A stretch of DNA of 64,000 bases from Pontibacillus marinus BH030004 = DSM 16465 (GCF_000425225.1 NZ_AULJ01000013.1:45707-109706); one strand, 5' to 3'; positions 53,942 to 62,998 are shown, counted from the stretch's first letter. Program-made: numbers and translations. The notes: generated by a model from the sequence alone, not told the origin.

Positions 53942-55405
53942 TTGAACAGAATTACAAAGACGCTAAGCACCAGCTTTCTAACAGGTCTCCTTATGGCATC
54001 TAGTTGGAATGCTACGGAAGTTCATGGTGAAACGAATTATCCTGATGTATCAAAAGATATTACTGGATATGAGGAAATCCATTACTTAGCCAATCATAAT
54101 ATTATTCAAGGCTATCCTGATGGTTCCTTTAAACCTGGAGACAATGTGAGTCGTATGGAAGCAGCGATTATGTTAACAAGAGAGTTAGGGCTATCTACAG
54201 AAAATCTCCCAGACCCTGGTTTGAAAGATATACCTAAGGATCATCCCCACTATGATTATGTTGCAGCAGTAGTAGAAGCAGGTATTTTTCAAGGGACGGA
54301 TGAAGGCAACTTTGAAGCAGATCGAGATATTAGCAGAATTGAGATGGCAGCAACTCTTACAAGAGCTTATAACCTTGAAAATGAACCGATTTCTAAGGAA
54401 TTTAATGATGTTAATGATCATCGTAAATATGTAAGTGAAGTTGCTTCAAACCGTATCTCTGTCGGATTTCCTGATGGCACTTTTCGCCCAAATGAGCCAA
54501 CAACACGTGCTCAGTTCTCTATCTTTTTAGCTCGTGCTATGGATGATAAGTTTAAGAGTTATTTATCCAATGCACAAGTTGATCCAAACTTTGAGGAAGT
54601 TGACAATGAAAATATTCGAGGAACGTACATATGGCATGCAGAAAATGCGATAAATGAGTCGGATAAGATTCTCCAGTTTGCCAAGGAAAATAACATTAAT
54701 CTATTGTACACTCGCTTAGATCGTACACAAGATTACTCCGTCTACAATAAGTTTGTAGAAAAAGCGCACGAAGCAGGAATTGAAGTTCATGCTATGGGTG
54801 GCCACCCAAACTGGGCACTTCAGAAAGGTGAAGAACGACTGAAAATGTTCACGGACTATGTCACAAGTTATAACAAAGTTGTTCCACCGAGGCAGCAATT
54901 TGATGGCATCCACCTTGATATCGAACCTTATGTACTGAAAAATTGGGATGGAGATAGCGAAAATGTATTAGCTACTTGGAAGTCCAATATTGAGTTGTTT
55001 GTCAATGAAGTTAAAAAGAACTCTGATCTTGAAACAAGTGCTGATCTAGCATTTTGGCTTGATAAACATCAAACACCTGGACAACCTGATGTATCCTTTA
55101 GTAAATGGTTTATCGATACATTAGATCACACAACTGTGATGGCGTTTAGAGATGCAGCAGAGGGCTCAAATGGTATCATTGATGTAGCTAAACAAGAATT
55201 GGAATATGCTGAAGAACTAAACAAAGAACTTACGGTATCTGTTGAAGTGAAAGAAAATAAGAATGCACCTCAAATTACCTTCCATGAAGAAGGGAAACAA
55301 GTTATGGAAGAGGAACTTGATAAAGTACGAGAACAATTTGGTGATTCAAGCTCTTATCATGGTAATGCTGTCCATGCCTATGAATATTGGAGAGCTGAAA
55401 ATTAA
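53942..55405 (+). CDS. SLH-domain surface protein with a glycoside-hydrolase-like barrel
   Basis: 487 residues. Signal peptide (about 1-30, cleavage after VHG/ET), then three SLH domains (about 33-78, 93-140, 150-198: IIQGYPDGSFKPGDNVSRME; IFQGTDEGNFEADRDISRIE; SVGFPDGTFRPNEPTTRAQF). These bind pyruvylated wall polymer. The remaining ~260 residues look like a TIM barrel; FDGIHLDIEPY (about 320-330) resembles the Asp-x-Glu catalytic strand of GH18-like enzymes. Substrate unknown. TTG start follows GAGGAGG. Own terminator. Confidence 0.8.
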   Translation: MNRITKTLSTSFLTGLLMASSWNATEVHGETNYPDVSKDITGYEEIHYLANHNIIQGYPDGSFKPGDNVSRMEAAIMLTRELGLSTENLPDPGLKDIPKDHPHYDYVAAVVEAGIFQGTDEGNFEADRDISRIEMAATLTRAYNLENEPISKEFNDVNDHRKYVSEVASNRISVGFPDGTFRPNEPTTRAQFSIFLARAMDDKFKSYLSNAQVDPNFEEVDNENIRGTYIWHAENAINESDKILQFAKENNINLLYTRLDRTQDYSVYNKFVEKAHEAGIEVHAMGGHPNWALQKGEERLKMFTDYVTSYNKVVPPRQQFDGIHLDIEPYVLKNWDGDSENVLATWKSNIELFVNEVKKNSDLETSADLAFWLDKHQTPGQPDVSFSKWFIDTLDHTTVMAFRDAAEGSNGIIDVAKQELEYAEELNKELTVSVEVKENKNAPQITFHEEGKQVMEEELDKVREQFGDSSSYHGNAVHAYEYWRAEN

Positions 55406-55415
55406 AATGCACATT

Positions 55416-55447
55416 AAAAAGGTCACGGATTCCCGTGACCTTTTTAT
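55416..55447. terminator. Bidirectional terminator, SLH gene / copper-storage gene
   Basis: AAAAAGGTCACGG - ATTC - CCGTGACCTTTTT, a perfect 13-bp stem serving the convergent genes. Confidence 0.92.
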
Positions 55448-55459
55448 TTTCCTAATATA

Positions 55460-55786
55460 TTAAGCGATCTTTTTGCATGCATCTGCACATTTGTAGCAAG
55501 CATCCGCACAGTCTTGGCAATGCTTGTGATCGTGCTTTTTACATTCTTCAGCGCACTTTTCACAAATCGTTGCACAAACCTGAGCTAATTCAGAAGCGAA
55601 CGGTGTGCCTCGAACAAGAGCTTGTTCCAAGTAAGAACAAATGTCTGCACATTCGCGGTCTAGACGAATGCATTCTTTCATAGGGTTTAAATCTTCTTCC
55701 TGAAGACATGAATCATAACAATGGTTACATGCTTCCATACACTCATGTAATGCTTGGATGGCTTCTTGATACTTTTCGTGTGACAT
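55460..55786 (-). CDS. Cytosolic copper storage protein (Csp3-like four-helix bundle)
   Basis: 108 residues with 16 cysteines spaced as CxxxC along helices (HECMEACNHCYDSC, VCATICEKCAEECKKHDHKH, CQDCADACYKCADACKK). This is the Csp / DUF326 family, which fills a four-helix bundle with Cu(I). No signal peptide, so cytosolic. GGAG precedes ATG. Its promoter has a copper box at 55845-55860. A second paralogue lies at 62595. Confidence 0.88.
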   Translation of the reverse strand: MSHEKYQEAIQALHECMEACNHCYDSCLQEEDLNPMKECIRLDRECADICSYLEQALVRGTPFASELAQVCATICEKCAEECKKHDHKHCQDCADACYKCADACKKIA

Positions 55787-55844
55787 TAAAATTCACTCCT
55801 TAAATTGTTAATATTACTTACATATAAGGTGTTGCCATAGAATG

Positions 55845-55860
55845 TGCAGATTTTATGCAA
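55845..55860 (-). promoter_or_regulatory. Copper box 1
   Basis: TGCAGATTTTATGCAA (plus strand). On the minus strand it is 18 nt upstream of a possible -10 (TATATG) and 58 nt before the Csp start. It shares its pattern with boxes 2 and 3. Confidence 0.6.
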
Positions 55861-55906
55861 TTTCTACAAAAATCAGAAAAGAATGGTTGAAAAATCGAAT
55901 AATTCT

Positions 55907-55940
55907 AAAAAAGTCCACTGAATAACAGTGAACTTTTTCT
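55907..55940 (-). terminator. Terminator for the CcdA-like gene
   Basis: AAAAAAGTCCACTG - AATAA - CAGTGAACTTTTT (one mismatch), with A/T tails. Confidence 0.8.
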
Positions 55941-55979
55941 ACTTCTTATAGTAATTTTAGGTTTTTTTGTATTGTGTAG

Positions 55980-56717
55980 TTAGTAAGTCCAATACGTAAT
56001 CGTATCTAATATCCCTAACACAATCATGATAATCCCTGCTGTTTGCTGAACATACTTTCCTATCTTTCTACCTTCTTTTTTCATAAATCTACCTTCAATT
56101 CCGAAATACCAAATGAAGAAAACTGCTAGGATTAAAGGAAGTGATGTTCCAATTGCAAAAATACTAGGCAATACCGCTCCATAAGAAGTTGAGAGTACGA
56201 TAGGCATTAGTGAAACAAAAAATAAAATAAACATAGTAGGACAAAATCCGAGTGAAAAGCTAATGCCCATAAATAAGGCACCTAATTTTCCTTGCTTTAA
56301 ATGATCAGGTACCTTTCCTAATGACAATGTCCATCTCATCTTAAATATCCCGAGCATAAATAACCCTATGAGAATTAGAATGGGACCAACAAATTTTCTC
56401 ATCCAAGGGAAAAAATAAGTCGTTAACGTTCCTTGGAATTCTTGACCTAAGATCCAAACAACGAATCCAAGACCAGAGAAAACTAGAATTTTCCCTAAAA
56501 TGAAGAAAAATACTTCTTTCCAAGCAGTTTTCTTTTGTAAAGATTGGTTGCCATAAAACATAATAGCTCCTAAGTTTCCTGTCAACTGACAAGGCGCCAA
56601 TGCTCCTACTAAGCCTAATAACAACGCAGATAATAATGGAACTCCTTCTGATCCATATGCAAGTTCAATTAAAGGTTCACTCAGATAACCGCTTATGCTG
56701 CTGAAAAATTCATACAT
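55980..56717 (-). CDS. CcdA/DsbD-like six-helix membrane protein of the copper island
   Basis: 245 residues, about six membrane helices in two similar halves. Each half carries a Cys-Pro type motif (GALAPCQLTGNLGAIMFYG; SLGFCPTMFILFF), the redox pair of the CcdA/DsbD transmembrane family, which passes electrons across the membrane; sulfite-exporter/UreH-like proteins share the fold. In a copper island it may reduce surface thiols or move metal. Own copper box at 56775-56790 and own terminator. Confidence 0.75.
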   Translation of the reverse strand: MYEFFSSISGYLSEPLIELAYGSEGVPLLSALLLGLVGALAPCQLTGNLGAIMFYGNQSLQKKTAWKEVFFFILGKILVFSGLGFVVWILGQEFQGTLTTYFFPWMRKFVGPILILIGLFMLGIFKMRWTLSLGKVPDHLKQGKLGALFMGISFSLGFCPTMFILFFVSLMPIVLSTSYGAVLPSIFAIGTSLPLILAVFFIWYFGIEGRFMKKEGRKIGKYVQQTAGIIMIVLGILDTITYWTY

Positions 56718-56774
56718 CGTTTACTTTAACCCTTCATTTTCATAATTATATAAGTTTACTATACATGAAAATAA

Positions 56775-56790
56775 TGAAGATTTTGTGCAG
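56775..56790 (-). promoter_or_regulatory. Copper box 2
   Basis: TGAAGATTTTGTGCAG, 14 of 16 positions in common with the box pattern. On the minus strand it is 22 nt upstream of TATATAAT and 57 nt before the CcdA-like start. Confidence 0.6.
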
Positions 56791-56800
56791 TCATCAAAAA

Positions 56801-56840
56801 AACCTCGTATCTCCCTATCTTAAAAGAAGATACGAGGTTC
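56801..56840 (-). terminator. Terminator for copB operon
   Basis: AACCTCGTATCT - CCCTATCTTAAAAGA - AGATACGAGGTT with a T run on the minus strand. Confidence 0.88.
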
Positions 56841-56864
56841 TGTTATTATCGATAAACAAATGAT

Positions 56865-58886
56865 CTACGCTTTTAAAAGCTTTGCATTAATAGCAACGAC
56901 TACCGTACTTAAACTCATAAGAATAGCTCCAACTGCTGGACTTAAAATAATACCGATTGGTGCTAATATTCCTGCTGCTAAAGGAATTGCAATGATATTA
57001 TAGCCAGCAGCCCACCAAAGGTTTTGGATCATTTTGTTATACGTTTTCTTCGATAATCTCATAATCTGTACTACATCTTTTGGGTTACTCTTCACTAATA
57101 CAATATCAGCTGATTCCATAGCTACGTCTGTTCCGGTTCCTATTGCAATCCCTAGATCAGCTGTAGCGAGTGCTGGAGCATCATTTACTCCATCACCAGT
57201 CATAGCTACGTTCCAACCTTTTTCTTTAATTTTCTTTACTTGATCCGCTTTTTCATCTGGAAGAACTTCAGCATATACCTCATCAATGCCTAATTGTTTT
57301 GCAACCCAGTTTGCTACTTTTTCACTATCACCTGTTAGCATGATGGAATGGATGCCTTGTTCTTTTAATGAAGAAATAGCTTCTTTAGCATCTTCTCGGA
57401 CCATATCAGCTAATGCAATCATACCAATTAGTTCTTGTTCTACTAATACGAATACAACTGTTTTACCTTCTTCAGATAGACTGTCGTATGTCTCTTGATT
57501 AAATGAATAATTTTGCTCGTTCATAAATCCAGGGCTAACGACTTTTACTTCTTTACCGTTCACTGTTCCACGAAGCCCTTTACCTGTCATAGATTCGAAC
57601 TCATCATTATCTTCTAAAGATAGGTTGTTTTCTTCAGCTTTTTTAATAATCCCTTGGGCTAAAGGATGTTCAGATTTTTGCTCTAGTGAAGCGGCCCACT
57701 TTAATACGTCTTGTTCTTGATAACCTTCTTCTGGAATGATGTCAGTAACTCCAAATTCTCCTTTGGTTAATGTTCCTGTTTTATCAAATACAACTGCATT
57801 TAGCTGGCGAGCCCCTTCGAAATTCGCTCGATTTCGAATGAGGAGTCCATTTTTAGCAGATAATGATGTTGATACCGCTACTACAAGGGGTGCTGCAAGG
57901 CCTAATGCGTGTGGACATGTAATAACCATAACCGTTACCATTCGTTCCATAGCAACATCGACAGGATGGCCCAGTGCTAGCCAAATAATAAATGTAAGAA
58001 TACCGCTTCCTAGCGCTAGATAAAATAACCACTTAGCTGCTCGGTTCGATATATCTTGAGTTTTTGATTTAGATTCCTGAGCTTCCTTAACTAACCCAAT
58101 TACTTGAGAAAGGTACGTATCATCTCCAGTTTTTTGAACGGTAATGGTGATAGAACCTTCTTGGTTTACAGAGCCACCGATCGCTTCTTCGCCCTCACCT
58201 TTTTCTACAGGCACCGATTCACCGGTTAACATCGACTCATCAATTGTTGTTTTTCCATCAATGATGTCTCCATCTACAGGCACTTTTTCACCTGGTTTAA
58301 CAAGGACATGGTCACCTTCTGTAAGTTCCGAGACAGCGACATCTTCTACATTGCCATCCTTATCAACTTTATGAGCTTCGTTAGGCATAAGCTTAACTAA
58401 CTCTTCAAGTGCATTTGATGCACCCATGATGGACCTCATTTCAATCCAGTGACCAAGTAACATAATGTCAACTAGCGTTGCGAGTTCCCAGAAAAAGTTG
58501 CGGCCTTCAAGTCCAAAGACAACCATTGAACTATACACATAGGCCACTACAATCGCTAGTCCAATAAGTGTCATCATACCCGGATTTTTTTGTTTAAGTT
58601 CATCTCTCGCACCTGTTAAAAAAGGTAAGCCACCATAGAAAAAAACAAATGAAGCTAGTGCAAATAATACGTATTGATCAAAAGGAAATGTCCATTCAAA
58701 CCCAAGAAAATCCTGGATCATAGGAGATAATATTAAAATTGGAATGGTAGCAATTAATGAAATATAAAAACGTTTTTTAAAATCTTCTACCATTGCTCCA
58801 TGGTCATGATCATGATGATCATGACCTCCTTCGTGATGCTCGTGTTCATGATTATTATGATGTTCATCGTTATGTTCATGAGACAT
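56865..58886 (-). CDS. copB: Copper-translocating P1B-type ATPase CopB
   Basis: 673 residues. His-rich N-terminus (first ~30 residues, more than ten His), no Cys-x-x-Cys metal domain. CPH metal motif (TCPHALGLAAPLV) of CopB-type rather than CPC of CopA; phosphatase TGES; phosphorylation DKTGTLTKGEF; HP motif in KSEHPLAQGI; hinge MTGDGVNDAPALATADLG. About eight membrane helices. Exports Cu (possibly Cu2+ or Ag+). Last gene of the kinase-regulator-SHOCT-copB transcript, followed by a terminator. Confidence 0.93.
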   Translation of the reverse strand: MSHEHNDEHHNNHEHEHHEGGHDHHDHDHGAMVEDFKKRFYISLIATIPILILSPMIQDFLGFEWTFPFDQYVLFALASFVFFYGGLPFLTGARDELKQKNPGMMTLIGLAIVVAYVYSSMVVFGLEGRNFFWELATLVDIMLLGHWIEMRSIMGASNALEELVKLMPNEAHKVDKDGNVEDVAVSELTEGDHVLVKPGEKVPVDGDIIDGKTTIDESMLTGESVPVEKGEGEEAIGGSVNQEGSITITVQKTGDDTYLSQVIGLVKEAQESKSKTQDISNRAAKWLFYLALGSGILTFIIWLALGHPVDVAMERMVTVMVITCPHALGLAAPLVVAVSTSLSAKNGLLIRNRANFEGARQLNAVVFDKTGTLTKGEFGVTDIIPEEGYQEQDVLKWAASLEQKSEHPLAQGIIKKAEENNLSLEDNDEFESMTGKGLRGTVNGKEVKVVSPGFMNEQNYSFNQETYDSLSEEGKTVVFVLVEQELIGMIALADMVREDAKEAISSLKEQGIHSIMLTGDSEKVANWVAKQLGIDEVYAEVLPDEKADQVKKIKEKGWNVAMTGDGVNDAPALATADLGIAIGTGTDVAMESADIVLVKSNPKDVVQIMRLSKKTYNKMIQNLWWAAGYNIIAIPLAAGILAPIGIILSPAVGAILMSLSTVVVAINAKLLKA

Positions 58887-58913
58887 AAGCGTTACCTCCT
58901 CTAAACATTTCTG

Positions 58914-59147
58914 TTATTTTTCATCTAATTTTTGTTTTAATCGGTCGTATTCTTCTTCTGTAATTTCACCTTTAGCTAACCGTTCTTTTAGGGTTTCAAG
59001 AGAACGGTTTTGATTATTTTTCTCTCCACTATTATTGGATTGTTTATTAAAAAATATTGCTGCAATAATAATCAAAATGCCTATGATTAAGATCCATGTG
59101 ATTCCCATGCCACCGAAGAAACCACCCATTCCATTCCCATTCATCAA
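58914..59147 (-). CDS. Small membrane protein with SHOCT domain
   Basis: 77 residues. Gly/Met-rich start, one membrane helix (ITWILIIGILIIIAAIFF), linker, and SHOCT domain (LETLKERLAKGEITEEEYDR). Often found with metal transporters; role unknown, perhaps a transporter partner. TTG at 59147 is 9 nt after AGGAGG; ATG at 59144 is an equal option. Lies between the response regulator gene and copB. Confidence 0.8.
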   Translation of the reverse strand: MMNGNGMGGFFGGMGITWILIIGILIIIAAIFFNKQSNNSGEKNNQNRSLETLKERLAKGEITEEEYDRLKQKLDEK

Positions 59148-59215
59148 TCATATCACCTCCTAAAAATCCCTTACCAGTATTGGTATTATATAAACTTAAA
59201 AGATTCCAGTTTACT

Positions 59216-59896
59216 TTAATTATTCTCATTTATCCACTTATATCCCACTCCCCATACAGTCTTAAAGTAATGATCGATAGGAAAACCACTTTGGCGAACT
59301 TTTTCTCTTATGTTTCTTACATGAGAATCTACTGTTCTTCCATCAATTTCAGAATTAAATCCCCACACAAGGTCGATAAGTTGTTCCCGGCTAAACACTC
59401 GTTCTGTATTTTTCATAAGGTGACCAAGCATTGTAAACTCTTTTGGTGTAAGTGTAATATTTTGATTTCTATAATGGAGTTTATATTTCTCTCCATCCCA
59501 CACTAGGTCGTTAATTTCAATTATATTTTGATTCGTGGTTCTCCTTAGCAAGGCTTGAACTCTTGCTAACAGTTCATCCTCATCAAATGGTTTCGTTATA
59601 TAATCGTCTGCTCCTATTTTCAATCCTTTCACAATATCTGTCTTTTGGTCCCGTGCGGTCACCATGATTATAGGCACTTCAGAAATTTCTCTTATCTCTT
59701 TACAAGTTTTCCAACCATCAAATTGAGGCATCATAATATCGAGTAAAATAAGGTCAAAGTGTTCTTCCTCGACTTGTTTTATTGCTTCTGGGCCTGAGAT
59801 TGCTTTTTTGCAATGATAGCCTTGTGGTGAAAGGTAAAGATCGAGTAAGTCAAGCATACGTTGTTCATCATCTACTAATAAAATGGTATTGGTCAT
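59216..59896 (-). CDS. OmpR-family response regulator of the copper island
   Basis: 226 residues. Receiver with LVDDEQRM, phosphoacceptor in LILLDIMMPQFDG, Lys in YITKPFDEDE; winged helix with LTPKEFTMLGHLMKNTERVF, GRTVDSHVRNIREK and VWGVGYKW. Begins 2 nt after the kinase stop. By context, activator of copper genes through the boxes at 55845, 56775 and 61379; not shown by sequence alone that its signal is copper. Confidence 0.88.
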   Translation of the reverse strand: MTNTILLVDDEQRMLDLLDLYLSPQGYHCKKAISGPEAIKQVEEEHFDLILLDIMMPQFDGWKTCKEIREISEVPIIMVTARDQKTDIVKGLKIGADDYITKPFDEDELLARVQALLRRTTNQNIIEINDLVWDGEKYKLHYRNQNITLTPKEFTMLGHLMKNTERVFSREQLIDLVWGFNSEIDGRTVDSHVRNIREKVRQSGFPIDHYFKTVWGVGYKWINENN

Positions 59897-59898
59897 AT

Positions 59899-61275
59899 TT
59901 ATCCATCCTCTTGTAATTCTATCGATATGGTAGTCCCTTTTTCTAAGTTGCTTTCTGCGTGTACTTGGCCACCATGTTTTTCAATGATTTCTTTAACAAT
60001 AGATAGTCCTAACCCTGATCCCCCTAGGCTTCTAGAACGTGATTTATCTACTCGGTATAGTCGTTCAAAAATAAATGGGAGCTCTTCTTTCGGTATACCA
60101 TTCCCATCATCAGATATTGAAATCGTAATGAGTCCTGGTTTTGATTGCTCAACATGTAAACGAACTTTTGATAACTCTCCAGAATGGTTAATTGCATTAT
60201 CTATTAAATTAATGAGAACTTGATGAAACCTTTCTGAATCGACAGCAACTTGTAGGTCAGGCTCGCATTTTAATTCGAAGGAAATCTGTTTATCTTTAAA
60301 TATTGGGGTCATCTTTTCTTTAACTTTTTGTATAATTTCACATATATAAACGTTTTCTTTGTAAATAACAAATTGGTTTTGGTCCATTTTAGCTAATTCA
60401 AAAAGGTTTTTTATAAGAAGTGTTAAGTGCTCTGATTCTTCTTTCAATATACGCAAATACTTCTCTCGTTCTTGATCTGATATCTTCTCTCTACTGGCGA
60501 TATTCGCATAACCTTTAATATAAGTTATTGGTGTTCGTAATTCATGTGAAATACTAGCTAAAAACTCTTTTCTTTCCTCTTTAAGTCGTTCTAAATCACC
60601 AGCTAGAATAACTATTGAATTAGACAGCTGACCTAGTTCATCACTTCTTTTATATCCTAATGAAACCTTCATGTTACCTTTCATCAACTCTTCTGTAGCT
60701 AATTTCATACGAACTAGTGGCCTTGTAATAAAATGACTTAATATGAAAATAGCGAATACCGTAAGAAATAGTGTAATGATCCCAGCTAACATAAATTGGT
60801 TAGAAAGTTCTTTAATGACTCCTTTAATAATAGCTGTATTTGCGAACATATACACAAAGCCTTCAACGTTTCCATCAATGCGAATTGGGCTTACAGTTGC
60901 TACATACTTATTTTCTTTCCATTCATCATGAAGGATTAAGCCTTTATGCGTGATCTCGGAAATATTACTATGAATCATGGAATCAAGTGACTCATTTACA
61001 GGTTCTGATTTTGCTAACACACTTTTTTCGTAATCCGTGATGACCACAATCGTCTTAGCTTCCGATTCCATTAAAGCTACATGATTTAAAGTACTTTCAT
61101 CAAACCGTTTTTCTAGCACATCTCTGTGGCTATTGCCACGTGATAAGAGGTTATCCATCACTTCTTCTATTCGATTGTCAGCTAAACTTTTATATAAGAA
61201 GAAAAAGAGAATAGCTTCTACGATAATCATAAATATAAAAATAAACATTCCTAATTTAAATGAAAGTTTGTTCAT
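59899..61275 (-). CDS. Sensor histidine kinase of the copper island
   Basis: 458 residues. Two membrane helices (about 9-28 and 165-185) around an extracytoplasmic sensor of about 135 residues; HAMP; H-box FLASISHELRTPITYIKGYA; HATPase with NLIDNAINHSGE, DDGNGIPKEELPFIFERLYR and GGSGLGLSIVKEI. Unusually the kinase gene precedes the regulator gene. The sensor region has no Cys and few His or Met clusters, so the copper-sensing chemistry is not obvious. Confidence 0.88.
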   Translation of the reverse strand: MNKLSFKLGMFIFIFMIIVEAILFFFLYKSLADNRIEEVMDNLLSRGNSHRDVLEKRFDESTLNHVALMESEAKTIVVITDYEKSVLAKSEPVNESLDSMIHSNISEITHKGLILHDEWKENKYVATVSPIRIDGNVEGFVYMFANTAIIKGVIKELSNQFMLAGIITLFLTVFAIFILSHFITRPLVRMKLATEELMKGNMKVSLGYKRSDELGQLSNSIVILAGDLERLKEERKEFLASISHELRTPITYIKGYANIASREKISDQEREKYLRILKEESEHLTLLIKNLFELAKMDQNQFVIYKENVYICEIIQKVKEKMTPIFKDKQISFELKCEPDLQVAVDSERFHQVLINLIDNAINHSGELSKVRLHVEQSKPGLITISISDDGNGIPKEELPFIFERLYRVDKSRSRSLGGSGLGLSIVKEIIEKHGGQVHAESNLEKGTTISIELQEDG

Positions 61276-61378
61276 TTACATTTCCCTCATTGTGATAATT
61301 TTTTATATTTTTAAGTCTATTCCCACTCTATTAAATGAACAAAGACTTTGCTTATATTTTAGTTCTACCCATCTATTT

Positions 61379-61394
61379 TGCAGATTCTATGCAG
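61379..61394 (-). promoter_or_regulatory. Copper box 3
   Basis: TGCAGATTCTATGCAG, 14 of 16 identical to box 1. On the minus strand it is 22 nt upstream of TATAAG, the possible -10 of the kinase-regulator-SHOCT-copB operon, and 103 nt before the kinase start. Confidence 0.6.
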
Positions 61395-61404
61395 ATTGAG
61401 AAAA

Positions 61405-61440
61405 AATAAAAATCTGCTTAGTGATAAGCAGATTTTTATT
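61405..61440 (-). terminator. Terminator for the beta-propeller lipoprotein gene
   Basis: TAAAAATCTGCTTA - GTGA - TAAGCAGATTTTTA, a perfect 14-bp stem with A/T tails. Confidence 0.9.
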
Positions 61441-61446
61441 TTCTTC

Positions 61447-62352
61447 TTAATCGATACTTCCTGATGTTACAATTTGACTCCATTTTTCACCTTTATTCTT
61501 CGTTATGAAAGCATGATTTTGATAAGTGTAAATCACCATTTCATCAGTATTTTGTTTTTTATCAAAGAAAGCAACAGCATCTTGTTCTAATTTAGGAAGT
61601 GTAATACTTTCTTTCGTTTCTTCTTCTAAATCATATGACGTAAGTTTAGGTTTTGAATGGAAAGTTCCATACCAAAGTTTATTCTCACTAAAATAAACAG
61701 CTGTTCCATTTAGGTTTTCCTCAAGAGGTGAAAATATCTCCCCTCCATCTTTGGATAAGTAAACGCCATTCTTTGTGGATACAGCAACCATTTTCTCATT
61801 AGTGGGGTGCACGGCTAAGCCTACAATTTCTCCTTTAATCCCTTCTCCTTTAACACGTTCCCAAGAGCTTCCTTCATCTAATGTCTTATGTAATCCAGAA
61901 CTTAATTGGGAATTGCCATGTCCGTTAAAGACGTATATGGCGTGATTTATATCACCCACGCCCATCGAATGAAAGTCAAAGTCTCCTTCGAAGGCGACAT
62001 CAGATAAGGTCTTTCCACCATCAGTACTTTTTTGGATTCCTAGAGGGTTAGGTAGTTTGGATCCTTTACCGGGGTGTCCACTTGTATAAAAACCCTTATC
62101 CACTACATTAAAACCCATATAATCATTGTTTTGCTTAGTTGTCGCATTCCATTTCTTATCTTTATAAAACTTTAAGCCATCGTGGGAAGCGAAAGCGATG
62201 CCTTTCTCACCCATATACCCTATTCCATGAACGTGTTCTAATTTTCCATCAAACTCTGTCAAGAACTCTTCATCACTTTGATTAGATTGACCACATGCTC
62301 CTAATAGTAAGATGCTTAGTAGAACACTAAGTAAAGTTATTTTTTGTCGCAA
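61447..62352 (-). CDS. Beta-propeller lipoprotein (F510_1955-type glycosylhydrolase-like)
   Basis: 301 residues. Lipobox LLGAC (Cys20). Then BNR/sortilin-like repeats: GIQKSTDGGKTL, GLHKTLDEGSSW, GVYLSKDGGEIF and FITKNKGEKWS, with LEHVHGIGY near the start. This family is named a glycosylhydrolase but no catalytic residues are evident; it often sits with copper or metal genes. TTG start follows AAGGGAAG by 8 nt. Surface-anchored; function unknown. Confidence 0.75.
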   Translation of the reverse strand: MRQKITLLSVLLSILLLGACGQSNQSDEEFLTEFDGKLEHVHGIGYMGEKGIAFASHDGLKFYKDKKWNATTKQNNDYMGFNVVDKGFYTSGHPGKGSKLPNPLGIQKSTDGGKTLSDVAFEGDFDFHSMGVGDINHAIYVFNGHGNSQLSSGLHKTLDEGSSWERVKGEGIKGEIVGLAVHPTNEKMVAVSTKNGVYLSKDGGEIFSPLEENLNGTAVYFSENKLWYGTFHSKPKLTSYDLEEETKESITLPKLEQDAVAFFDKKQNTDEMVIYTYQNHAFITKNKGEKWSQIVTSGSID

Positions 62353-62594
62353 TTTTTATACTTCCCTTCTTTTTCTTAAATGGTATCTGCATTATACAAA
62401 TCAATTATCAAAAAACTGTGCAAGAAACATGTCTAAATTGTGTACATTTTCATGATTCACAACATTAGAAACCTGTAAACCCTCCAAAAAAGTGATTGGT
62501 TGTATAGGAGTCACGTTAGTTTTTTGTTATTGAATAAAGAACAACAATTCTAGACAATATAAGTTTTGTTAAAAAAATTATGGAGGGTTCATTT

Positions 62595-62939
62595 ATGGGA
62601 GTATTATCTACATCACCATCGAATATGGATGCTTGTATTGAAGAATGTCTTAAATGTGTTCGAGCATGTGAGGAATGTTACTACGCTTGTATGAATGAGT
62701 CGGATGTGCAAAACCGCCTACATTGCATAAGCACACTCAATGATTGCGCTGAAATTTGTGCTCAAGCTACACAATATATGTCACGTAACAGCCAGTTCGC
62801 GAAGCAACTGTGTACGCTATGTGCGACTATTTGTGAGCAATGTGCAACGGAATGTGAAAAGTTCGAGGACAAACACTGTCAGGAATGTGCTCAGATTTGC
62901 CGTACTTGTGCTGATGAATGCAGAAAGATGTCTGCCTAA
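62595..62939 (+). CDS. Second cytosolic copper storage protein (Csp3-like)
   Basis: 114 residues with 19 cysteines in CxxxC patterns (DACIEECLKCVRACEECYYA, LCTLCATICEQCATECEKF, HCQECAQICRTCADECRK). Paralogue of the protein encoded at 55460, with the same HCQ-C-A ending. No signal peptide. ATG at 62595 is 7 nt after GGAGGG; the ATG at 62580 lies before this site. No copper box was found upstream, so control may differ from its paralogue. Confidence 0.87.
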   Translation: MGVLSTSPSNMDACIEECLKCVRACEECYYACMNESDVQNRLHCISTLNDCAEICAQATQYMSRNSQFAKQLCTLCATICEQCATECEKFEDKHCQECAQICRTCADECRKMSA

Positions 62940-62962
62940 ATTAAACACATAAAAATATCGCT

Positions 62963-62998
62963 AAAAATCCGTGTCCTTTTTGGGAGACGGATTTTTGT
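62963..62998 (+). terminator. Terminator after the second Csp gene
   Basis: AAAAATCCGT - GTCCTTTTTGGGAG - ACGGATTTTT. Confidence 0.8.

Noticed and set aside
59047-59229. A 60-codon minus frame starting just after AGGAGGTGAT
   Set aside because: It overlaps the SHOCT gene in another frame; the SHOCT frame has a clear domain and uses the same ribosome site.
62417-62440. A fourth copper box upstream of the propeller lipoprotein
   Set aside because: TTGCACAGTTTTTTGA on the minus strand matches box 2 at only 10 of 16 positions and is too close to the -10.
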